48,749 nucleotides of DNA. Origin: Myxococcota bacterium. GTDB taxonomy: Bacteria > Myxococcota_A > Bradymonadia > UBA7976 > UBA1532. Of the stretch, positions 1-11,700 are shown in pieces. The DNA is taken from contig JAHJCH010000170.1 in the NCBI GenBank assembly GCA_018813065.1, positions 1-48,749 of the forward strand, in the 5' to 3' direction. The translations under genes were made by a program, and so were the position numbers. How positions within the stretch are numbered: the first letter of the stretch is position 1; every line of letters begins with the position of its first letter. The notes beneath the pieces were generated by a model. It did no database searches. It was given only the letters and a program-made list of their open reading frames with translations, and had not been told where the DNA came from.

Positions 1-2700
1 CCAGCGCGGGGATATTGCGAGCCTCAGGGCGTTGATCGGCGTCCGTGTAGGTCATCGTCGTCACGATCCCGTCGGGGCGGGTGATCTCGGTGAGGCGATC
101 GCTGTCGTCGTAGGCGTAGCGGGTTTCCCCCAAGCCTGGGGGTTGGTCGACCTTGAGGCGGCCTTTGGCGTCGTAGGCGCGGACGTGCCTGGAGACTGGC
201 AAATCCTCGATTTCGGTCTCAACGATGTTTCCGAGAATGTCGTGGGTGTAGCGCGTGGCGTAGCTGCCCATGCTCACCTCACGAACGAGCCTCTGGGATT
301 CGTCGTAGAAGCGTTGGGAGAGGGTGAGGTGCTCACCCGTGATGCCGTCGGTGAGGCTGACGCGGGCGATGAGGCCCTTTTCGTTGTACTCGATATCCTT
401 GATGTGCCCATCAGGCTCAAACCGCTGTGATGCGAGCCGCCCCGTTGCGTCAAAGGTCTGGATGGTCTTGATTTCGCTGGTCTCTCCGTTTGCTTTTGGA
501 TGAGTCTCTGTCATCTCAACGGGGTTGCCTTTTTGGTCGTACATGATGCGCATCACGTACTGATCGATGTCGTTGCTGTGGAAGTGCAGCCTTCCGATGC
601 GGTCAACCTCTTTGATCTCTTGGAAGCTGGGCTGGTTGGTCTCTGCTCTGGGGATCGAGGTCACTACGATCCTCACACCACCGTTGATTTGCTGGCTGGG
701 GAGGTATTGGAAGGTTTTTTTGCCGCCAGCGGGGTAGCGGATTTCTTTAATTCGGCCGTGATCGTCGTAGATTTTGTCGATAGAACGCTGGAGATCGTCG
801 GTGATCTTGCTCACGGTGCCGAGGCGCTCGTCGAAGAGTTGAGAGATTGAGCCGCTCGTTGTCTGAATCTCGCTGATGAGGCCGAGTTCGTTTCGAGCAA
901 GGTTTATAACGTTCTGCCCTGGCCCTTGCAGCGACTCGATTCGGTGATTGACATCGTAGGTGAGTCGGCTGTTGCTGATGCTTTCCCCGCCAGCGTTGAG
1001 CAGGTCGAGGCTTCTGACCTTGTGCATGAACGTCGGGTCTTGGTTGGGTATTGCGGGTGAGGGGAAGTCCACATCTGTCTCACCCGCGCCGATCTTGTCG
1101 ATGGCGACCAGGGTATCTTGCTGGGTCTCCCCTTCTGCGAGAGGAAGGTCGTTGGGTTGTCCGTGATGGGTGGCGTTATCGGTGATCTCCGTCGCGGTTT
1201 CGATCTTCTCGCGCTCGGACAGGAGGTGATCGTTGAGCTTGGTCTTGGTGATCGAATCTGAGTTGGCCTCCCAGCAAAGGTTGAGCGTCTCGTTGGCCCC
1301 CAGTTTGTCGATGAACCTGGTCGTTCCCTCGCCGTCGTTCTCCGCATAAATCGGAGTGGCGAGGCTTGAGTCTCGAATTGTTGTCGTACACGAGGTCTGA
1401 GAACTCGCAGTATTGGGACACAAGAGCGTATCGAACGCCGCTTGGGTGGTTCGATCGTAAGAGAACTCGATACTTTTACCGTTTGGATAATGGATTTGTT
1501 GGACGTGTCCGTAGGGGTAGTAGCTTTCCTCTTCTGGCAGAGCCACAATTTCTGCGAGAAGTGCTTCACAGCTAAGTTGATCTCCAAAGCATTGGCTAAG
1601 CGCGGAGCAGGCTTGGGTGTTTATGCCCGCATCAGGTGGATTTTCATTCGTGAGGTCACCGAACCCAATGCGATTGTAATAAGAAATTGTTGTACTATAG
1701 CCTTCTGGATCTTGAATTCGGGTGAGTTTATAGTTTGGCCCTTCAAATTCAGAGTATTTATAAGAGTATTCAGTTGGTACAGTTGCGTTATTGTCAAGAG
1801 TCAAGAATGAAGTTGATTTATCTAAAGTTAAACCACTTTGGTCGAAATCAACTTTAGAGAGTGTCACTCCAGCAGAGACAGGTGTGATATCCCAAGTGCA
1901 TATCGTGCCATCGTTCTGAACATGAGCCCATGGAGCCTCACGAGCGCCGTTAACTTGAACAATTCTCGCAGTTTCTAAGCGACGAACTTCAAGATCTTTC
2001 AGGATATCAAAGTCCACTGACATTTGATTATATTCAAATTCGAGCGCACTATATCCATGGCTTCCATTAATGATGGAAATAACCTGTTTCAGTTCGTATG
2101 TTTTTTGATCATAAACATAATCAAATCCGTTGTTGGATAGGTCACGAATTTTTGTGAGAACAACGGCCTTTGGTTTGGGAGGTAAGGGGTGTTCACGACC
2201 AAATACATCCTTGAAAGTTTCTTCATTTATCGGGCCGTCTGAAAGCCGATCTTGAACAAGCTCAAAATAATATTTCGTTCCATCAACTTGAGAGTAAATA
2301 TATCCACGTGCTTTAGGTTGGCATTCAAGTAAACCCTCTGAATTATATTTAGGAGGTTGTTCAAATTGATATGCAAGCAATCTACCCTGTTCTTGAGGTG
2401 ATTGAGGATTATATCTGTTTACATGATTTGGATCTTGATGCCAGAGAGAGCCTTGATCATGACCACTCACCATAACGAGAGATTTGTTCTCGCCATCTGA
2501 TGGATATATTTTCCAGATATGGTTATGATTCCATCCAAGGCCAAGCGGGCCAAAAAGCCCAGTATTTTGGCTATTATAGACTCTTTGGAATTGTAATTCA
2601 CCCGCAGGCGTTGGAATGTTAAGCTCAACTGGGCCTGCTTGTGTAAAGTGACCACTATCAAGAGCGACATTATCATATTTTAGCTGATGTGCTTGATCGA
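1..2700 (-). other. RHS/YD-repeat region of the giant protein
   Basis: Frame translation: AGPVELNIPTPAGELQFQRVYNSQNTGLFGPLGLGWNHNHIW...; ...ETRYAYDDSDRLTEITRPDG... typical of RHS/YD proteins. Confidence 0.85.
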
Positions 2701-5700
2701 AGGTGTAAAAGCTCGGCAGGAAATGATAAATGCCGTCAATCTTTCTAGCAGAAATGCAAACATCGGGTGAGATGTTGAGATTTGCATCGACAGGATAAAC
2801 GATGACAGACCACGTTCCCTGACGTGCGATTTTTTGGTTTGCAGGAAAGAGATAGTCAAACTCTAAATATGCACCCTCATCATTTGTATCGAAATTCGTT
2901 GCATAGCCAATTTCATCTACATCACCAATCTTCAGGTTTTGGTTTTCAAGCTCGGCTAAAATTTGATCTGGTTCAAGGCGATGTTTCCAAACAATACGTT
3001 CATTGAGTTGAACTGCGACGACGACATTGCCCTCAATGGATCTTTGTGGACATTGTGCGAAGTCCAGCTCACCATCATTCGCAGGATTTGGAGAACATGC
3101 TGTTGTTGGGATCTTTTGGCACTCATCGTCTTGAGTACAGACCTCGTGCATACAGATTCCACCGGGCCACTCTTGAACGTTGGGGTTTGGAGGAATCCAC
3201 TGATCGGGTTGTGCGGCTTGGGCTTGGCAACGCCCCACAGGGAGTCTGTCGAGGCGAATACGAAGGCGGTTCATCAGCCCGCTGGTTTTCCAATCCGCCT
3301 TATCTCCACAGCGAGGGGCGTGTACAACGTCGGTGTAACTGAGAAGATTATCGCCTGTGGGTGAAGCGAGAGAGGCGGTCATGAAGAAGCCGCCGTCAAG
3401 GCCCCCTGGGATGAGGTACTTACCAGCGCCAGTGGCGGGATCTTCGATGATTGTGGCGTACATCGTCGGGCCGCTCCAACTCACACCGGTTGCTGGAGCG
3501 CGGACGAGGTAGTCGTCTACATCGACGGCCTGAACCATCGCGAGTTGAAGGTCGTAGGGCGTTTCGATGATACGACCAGCAATAAGCGCGAGGTAGTTCC
3601 AAAGGAAGACGTCGTGAATCTGGATTCCACGGCGCCTGGACTCAGCGAAGATGCGTTGCGCGCTGTATCCGTAGCCTGAGTAGAAAGATGAGGGGACGAT
3701 GGCCTCGAGGTAGCTGGCCATGTGGCCGTAGAGGCGAGCGCTGTTGAGCTCGGGGGTCTGCGAGATCGCGTCCCAATCGAGGGGGGTGAATGCGGACTCA
3801 AGGGTGTTGTGAGACTGGTTTTCGGGGGTGTAAGCGGTGATTCGAGGGACGTCGAGGATGATATAACGACGCTCGGCGCGCATCGGGAGGCCAAAGGCGC
3901 GCTGAATCTCCATCTCACGAGAGACAATGCCGAGGTGAACGTCCTTAATATAGGCAAAACCGTGGACACCAAAGGCGCGACGGCCAGCTTCATCGAGACG
4001 AGAGAAATACTCATCACCAATGAGGTTAAGAGCGCTGGTAAAGCCCTCGAGTTGGCGTGCGCCAAAACCAGAGGCAAGGTAGAGGGCGGTGCGGCTGCCA
4101 GAGGAGAGCGTAAAGTGGTGAGACTCGGCCTGCTCGCCAGGCGTGGTGAGGCTGATGGTGAAGCGCCATTTGTGCTCAAGAGGCGCCTCATCGGTTTGAG
4201 AGAAGACCGTCTTCGTCCCGTCGCGGGTGATCTTGTAGAGCACGCTCCGCATCGCGATGGCGAAGGCGGGTGTCTCCTCGATGCCACCCGCAGCCTCGAT
4301 AAGCGCGGCGTCTTGGGCGGTGGCAGGGACGGAATCGATGAAAAGCGCCTGGCCGTAGAGTTCGTCGGTGTAGGCGGTGGAGGTTTGCCCGTTGAGCTGG
4401 AATTCAACGCGGTAGCGTTCGGAATCTGGGAGTGTGCGCACTGCGCCAAAAGAACGGACCTCGAGGGCAGGCGGCGCCGTCGGGAGGTACTTCGATCGCC
4501 ACTTGGGCCGGACAAGGGTGAGACCACTGACGTTGCCCGCCGCTTGGATGAAGCGCGTGAGGGGCGATTCGTGGTCGTAGAGAATGTCATCGGTGAGATC
4601 GGGTAACGCCTCGACCTGCTCGGGGCTCGGGGTGATAAACTCCACATTGCGCACCAACGGCGCGAAATGCACCCAGGTGTGGTGTGAGAGGCCAATCTGG
4701 TTATCCGCCGCGATGTAAGCGCGGACCATCCAGTGATTGGTTTCTACTTCCTTGATATATGTGCCAACAGGACGGTCTTCAAGGAGATTGTTGCGGGGGT
4801 TAAAGACTTGGACGGTTCCATCTTGGCGCACACGCGTTTCAGTGGGAACGCCAAAGGCATTGAGGGTGTTGGCTGCGTCCACTGGGTCAGGAATGCCTGT
4901 CACTGCGGTGATCTGCTGAGGGGTCATCCTCACGCGTTTGAGCTCTAACCGTGTGTGGAACCCTGCTCGCCTCAAGAGGTCGGCGAGGAACCAAGCCGCA
5001 TCTGCGTCGTTGGCATAGTTCTCTTTGAAGACCCCATAGGGGCCTAACCGCCCACCACGATAGGCCGCAGGCCGTACATTGTCGTAGACGTAGCTGAAGA
5101 TCGCGTGGGGATCGTTGCCCAACCGCGCCACCAGCGCGTCCAACTCTGCGTTTGGCGCGGTGACGAGATCTTCCTCGGTGGGGGGGCTGTTGGGGTCGAT
5201 GACGTTGACGAGGTTGATCGGGCTGGCGGTCTGTCGTGGTTGTTGAAAGCGGTTGGGGCGCGGTTCGCGATCCTTCATCGCGGGGATGTAGCGCTCACCC
5301 ACCGCGATCCCGTCAAACGCGGTGATGTCACCCGCCTCGCGCGCTTTGCTCGCTTTGAGGAGCGCGCGGACGTGCGCCTCAAGTATGTGCTTTCCCTCAC
5401 GAATACGGCGCTTGGGGCCACCGCTGGCTTGGGCCTCGAGTTCTTCCAGCTTCTCGACGGCCAACAGCCGCGCGACGCGCAGTTGGTTACGCGTCATCAT
5501 CTGGCCCACATCAGATGCTTGGCGCATGTGCAGCTCCGCCCTCATCACCGCCGCCATCGCCGCGCTGGGGGACGTGTGGGGGTTGAGGCCTGGCATGTTG
5601 CGCGACAGCAGCGCCCTTGCCGCCTTCGCCTGCTCCTCTTTGCTCCGCGTCACCTGCTGCGGGCGCACCGATGGCTTTGGGGGAGGGGCCAGCTTGAGAT

Positions 5701-8700
5701 CCGTCGGTGGTTGTTTGCGTGGGATCTGCGCGCGCTGCGCTCGCAAGGTCAACGGGCGCTCCCCCTCGATGGGGTTGGCGGAGGCGACCTTAGCGGGGGC
5801 CTCCTTCACCGGCTCGGGGGCTGGGGGAGCCTGCGTCCCCTGCACCTCGGCTTTGGGACCATCCGCCTTCGCCTTGTTGTGGACCGACTCGACGTTGTTC
5901 GCCGGGGTCGCCTCTTCAGAGGGGGCTGCTGTTCCGGGCGTCGGGGAGGGTGAGGGCGTCAGCGACGGCGGCTGTAACGCCCACCACAAGCTCCCAGCGA
6001 GGAGCGCGAGGAGGAGCAATCCACCCGCCTTCCCGCGCGTACGTCGAAGGCGCATAAATACAATCCCTGTCAGGAGGAAAATCAACCACTGCCACGGGAT
6101 GGGCTCACCCGTCGCGTCGAGGCCCATCTGGCACCCGTAGAGCGCCGCTGCCGTCGCCTCGGTTTTGACGCTGAGGCGCTTATTCTTCGCGCTCTTGCGC
6201 TCTACCGGCTTGTTGTTTCTGCGGCCATTGTCGCTGTGGTTCTCATCGTCATCATCATCGTCATCGTCATCGTCATCATCATCGTCATCGCGATCACAGC
6301 GCCCATTTCCGTTGCCGACGCCATTGCCGTTGTTGCAGATCTCGGCGTCGACCTCTTCTTCTTCATCACAGCAGTCGCAGCAGCAATGATCAATGTGGCC
6401 TTGGCCGTTTCCACCATCGCGGGTGTGGCCTACGCCCTCGCCTTGGTCATTGCAGTGCCCGTTGTATGAGGGGTGGCAACAGCACGCCTCTCTGTTGGGG
6501 CATGAGTTCCCGTGAGAGTGGCCTGGATTATGGCCATTTCCATGGCTGTGCCCTGGATCGTGACCGTTCCCGTGGGTGTGCCCATCGCAGCCGCAGTTGC
6601 ATGCGCAATGGCAGCCTGAATCCACAGTTGTATCGGACATTTGTGCGTCAATTGATGCGTCTTGAGGGTGAGCATCTGGCGTGTAGAGATCAACGATCTC
6701 AGCGTCGATGACCATTGCGTCTGGAGCATAAACATCGATCGCAGCATCGGGGGGCGCGGCGTCAACCATTGCGTCGACGATCGCCGCGTCAGGCTCAGAG
6801 GGCAAGGTCAACGTCAGGAGCGCGGCGCCAACTCCGATGAGGTGGGTGCTGAGCCGCTCCAAAGGCTCACCGGCTGGCCCCACGAAGACGAGGGTGTCAT
6901 CCCGCTCGGCGCGCGCGATCATCCGATGCACCCCCGAAACCAAAGCCTCGGTGGGGATGTGGAAGGTGAAGCGCTGGGGGGTTGAGCCGATTATGGCTGG
7001 GAAGGCCGCATCGGTCTCGTCAACGGGGCGGGTTTGCGCCCACTCCACCAAGACGGGTGGCTCATCGGTGATGAGCAGCGTCAGCCTGTCGACGCGAACG
7101 TCGGGGATCTCGGCGAAGCTCAGCTCAACTTCAACAGGGACCGTCTCACCCAACTCGTAGATGAGATCCTCAAGACCGACGCGGACGTTGATGGTGAGGC
7201 CACTGTTGATCCGCTCGAAGATCACGGTGTCCTCGGCGATGACAGCGTCCCCTGACCACAGCTGCGCCAGGGCTTGGTGCTCGCCCAGCGCCCCAAGCGT
7301 CGTCACCGTGCTGTTGATGGCCAACGGTGCCACCAACGTGAACTCCGCGATGGGCGCCCCATCCACGCTCAACGTCAGGCGCTCTCCCCCTCGGGTCTCG
7401 GCCATCAACGTGATGGGCGTCCCCTGGGGCGCCACGGAGGGGTTGACCCTTAGCCGCGCTGAGACTGGGGCGGTGATGATCTCCACATCCGCGAAGCCCA
7501 CCGCGATGACCTCTTCGCCGTTGATGGCGAAGACCATGAAGCGGTGGAAGCCCAAAGGCAGGTCCGCCACGCGGTTAAGAGGCGTCGATGCACCCTCGAT
7601 GGCCCATCGGGAGGGGAACCCCGTCGATTCCAGCCGGGAGCCTGCGGGCAAGGGGGCGCTCGGGGTGACGTTCAGGGTCAGCGCCCCGCCCTGATCCACC
7701 TGCGCGGGGCCTTCAACATTGAGGGTGATGGCGTAGTCGATGACCTCAAGGTCCAACGGGAGGGTGTTGTTGCCTTCGTCGTCCTCCTCCAGCGCGTTGA
7801 GCGGGTCGAGGATCACCTCGTAGTGATGCATCCCGAGGGTGTGCTCGCCCGGTATGGCGAACTGAATCACGCCATCCTCGCTCCAACCTTCGCCGAGGAC
7901 GGTCACGCCCTCCCTTAACCACACCTCGCAGGGGTCACTGGGCTCGATGAGGGCCTCGATGAGGATCTCTTCATGGGGGGTGGGCTGGAGGTTTGAGGCA
8001 GAGAGGCGCCCAGAAATATCAAAAGGCGCGCGGTGAAGGGTGATGTCCTGGGTGAAGACGTTGTTATCCACCCGACTCTCTTCAATTTGCCCCTCTGGAT
8101 CGACGACAACGCGCAGTGTTTGAGCGCCTGCGACCTCGGGGAGCCAAGTGATCACCCCCTGTGATTCGCTGAGCGGCTCAAAATCCAGCGTGATTGCCCC
8201 GATCAAGGCGTTATCGTCCCCAAAAAGGCGCACAAAAGCCCCCCTCACAGCGCGCCCGCCCTGGTTTTTGATGGTGATGACGCTGGACAAGGGGATGCCC
8301 TCCTCGCCCTCAAGCGGATCAATCGCTGTGGGGGTCAGATCTGCGGGGTTATCGAGGGCATAATTGGCCCGATTGTTGGTCTCATCGCCCTCCTCAACGA
8401 TGTCCTCGGGGTCCACCGCGAAGGTCAGCGCGTGCGCCCCCTCGGAGAGCGTTAAATCAAAGCCCAAAGTATGGATTTGGCCCGCATCGAGGCGGTCGAA
8501 TTCGCCCTCATAGAGCACTCGCCCCGCCTCAGGGGGGCCATCGTAGACGATCACATGGACATGCCGCGCGCGGCGCACTCCGAGATTCAAAATCTCCGCC
8601 TCGATCCGCAGCATTTGACCGATATTGAGCCCAAGAGGCGCCTGGCGGATCGCGCCAAAGGTCAGATCTGGGGGGGCGCCATAGAGGAGAGGCAGCATCG

Positions 8701-11700
8701 TCGCCGCCGCACGGTCGATTCCAGCGTAAACCGAGACGGGGCGGTTGGATTGAAGCACGAGTCGCCGCCGCTCACCCTGCTCATCCAGCACGATCCCTCG
8801 GCCAATATCAAAGCGTTGCCCCCGCTGAAGTACGCCCGCGTAGATGATCTCATCCGGCGCATCGGGATCCCACAGCGTGATATGCGTGTCATCGTAGAAG
8901 GCGAAGGTAAAAATGCGCGTTTTATCCCGCCCATTGGGTGAGAGAGGGACGATGAACTCATTGCCCATGATGTCGCCGTTGGCGGCGGGGACTTGTAAGC
9001 CGTGGACGTACCCATAAGCGACAGAGTCAAAGAGCTTGGCAGAGATGGCCGACACACTGCCGCTGGCGCGGATCCGCAGGGGGATGATGTCTTGATCGAT
9101 CGGATGCTTAATCAAGGTGCTGCGGATGGCATATTGGGGCAAAAGGCCCTCATAAAGAACCTCGCCCGTGTCTGTGCGCTCAAGAATCACGCGGTTGTCT
9201 GGCGTGTAACTCCAGATAATGATCTCTTCGTTCTTCGCCCCCATGCGAATTGAGGCTTGACCGACGAAGCCCACGAGCGCTTGACCCGCTAAGGCGCCAT
9301 CCACGCTGACGAAGGGGAAGCCCAGATCCGCATAAGACCACGCGGCGATGGGGTGATCACCCTCAACGACGATCCGCTCGATCAGATGATCTTGGGTTTG
9401 AAGGTTGAGGGCGCTCATTTGACCCGCGCCCACATCGGCCTCGGTGATGATCTGCCCGGTAGCCAGCTCGGAGACGGTGATATGCGTATCGGCGTCGGCG
9501 GCGTAGACGACGAGGCGGCCGACGGGCACCGCGCTGCCGAATTGGCTGGCGGTGAAGGTCCGCGAGAGGGTGCTGAGGAAGCGTCGGCTCAGCGGCTCAC
9601 CCCACTCATCTCGTAGCTGGAAGCCCGAGGCGACCATATCCCCGGCGATGGCGATGAAAGGATGGTCCGCGTTGACGGTGATGACGCCGTCATAACTGGC
9701 GCCCAGCTCCAAGACCTCTTCTTCACCGATCTCGGCGCGCTCCAACAGCTGGTTATCGCGGCCTCGGATCTCGACCAGCGTGTGCGCAGCGGTGCCGATG
9801 ACGCGGACCTGATCGAGCGTAACGCCCTGTGTGCGATAGCCCTTGTCGGCGAAGAAGGGGAGCACCGCGAGGTTGTTCTCTTCCAGGCGCTCGGGGATCT
9901 CATTGTTGGGGTCAAGCTCGATCTCGATCTGGCCTGACTCGCTCTCGATGAGCAGCGCGAACATGACCACACCCTCACCCCCGGCGGGGATCAACGGCGC
10001 GATCTGTGTCTGTGGTGGCGGGGGCGGGCGCCCGTCATCGGGCTGAAAGCGCATCTCCACCTCAAGCCCCGCCAGATCAGACAGCCCCAGGTTTGAGATC
10101 GGCGCCAGGATCGTGATCCAATCGCCCAAGAGCGGCTCATCATCAGACAGCCGTGTTTGCTGCCAATCAATCGCCGCGTCATCCAGCGGGGCGCTGATCA
10201 TCTGCGGCGCGCTGGGCTGACCCGCGTCGCCGGAGGGGCTCCAAGCGCGGCCCGTGAGGGCGTGCGCCCCTGGTGGGATCTCGATGGGGTTGGTCCCTCG
10301 GCTGTTACACCACTCCACTTGGAGCTGCGTGACGATCACCCCCTCTGTGCCGGGCTGAGTGAAGCGTACCCGCAGCCCCGTGCCCCCAGCCCGAGGGTTC
10401 TCCGGCAACATCACTTGATGATAAAGCGCCGCGTTGCCCTCCACCGCCAGCGCCGTCTGCCAAGCCCCGTCAAAGTCGCGGATCTGGATCTCATAGGCCG
10501 AGGGGGTCGTCTGTGGGGTCAAAAACCGCAGCGTGACTCGATCAGCGACGAAGCCTCGGGCGTTTTCCCCGCCGCCGACCTGCTCTAAGCTCGGCGCGTA
10601 GCCCAACCACGGCGCCACGTCTGTGGCTGCGGGGCGCCAGTAACCCGAGGGCGTCGCCCAATCAAGCTGCCCATCAGGGGTGCTGCTCGACGCGCTCAAC
10701 GTCATGCTGGCCGAGGCGGTGCGCCAGCTTGACCAATCACAGATCCGGGTTTCATCGATATAGAGGAAGTAGCCGCCTGTCGTCGGTGGCCGCAGATCCG
10801 CGTTGATCTGCCCCTCCACCAGCGGCGTGGCGGTCACCGTGGGGTTGTTGTAGATCGGCGGGCTCCAAGTCACCGTGTCCTGAGGGCCGATCTGCCCCGA
10901 TTCATCCTCCGCAGCGACCTTGAAGGTGAAAGATCGCACCCCGCGTCGATTGTGGACCAGCGCCGAGGTGGGTAAACGCCCAAACTCATCGCGCCCCAGC
11001 CACACCGGCGCTGGATCTTGGTTTACCCACAGCCAAAAACCCGCCAGATCATCCACCGAGGGCGCGATCCATGCGGGCCTGACCCCGTTCTCGGGGATTT
11101 GAAACAGCTCAGGCGCGATAAATCGCGTCTGCGGGGGCGCGCCGTCGTCGGCGATGGTGAAGTCCACCCCTGCGCTCGATGGCCCCGCCAGGAAATATCC
11201 AACAGGATGCGCCCCGCGCTCGGCGACGGTCAGGCGATGCAGGCCTGGATAGGGATAAATCCCTGTCCACTGTGGCTGACCCACGACCTCCGCGTAGCGC
11301 GCGCCGTTGATGTAGACCACCCAACCCGCGATTTCCCGCCCTGCGGCGACCTGATCCCAGGTCGCGCTCACCTCAAAGCCCGCCGCGCTCACGCTTAAGC
11401 CCGTGGGGGGATAGAGATCATCGGTCGTGACGCTCACATAGGCGGGCTCAGAGCGGTTCTCTCCGGCGTCAATCGCGTAAACCGCGTATGTGATCGCCCC
11501 GCCCAGGCTGTCATCCATGTCGCGATAACTCGTCTCCCCGCGATCCACCTCCGAGAGCCACACCCCTTCCCGATAAATGGCCACTCCAACCGCCTCATCC
11601 GGCGGTATCCAGCTCAAGGATACGATGGGTAAGCGGCTGTTTCTTAAGATCAACTCCGCACTCAGCGCGGTCACAGGTGGGGGCGCAGTGATTTTGACGG

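Noticed and set aside
3517-4695. 392-aa minus-strand ORF in the track
   Set aside because: Ser/Arg/Pro-rich out-of-frame overlap of the giant ORF, whose frame gives recognisable domains here.
3722-5953. Plus-strand ORFs of 294, 282 and 272 aa
   Set aside because: Antisense to the giant ORF; low-complexity Arg/Gly/Ala composition typical of shadow ORFs in GC-rich DNA.
6165-6469. Plus-strand ORFs encoding poly-Ser (74 aa) and an extremely hydrophobic Ile/Val protein (77 aa)
   Set aside because: Antisense shadows of the GAY (poly-Asp) tract and Cys/His region of the giant minus-strand ORF; no independent start signals.
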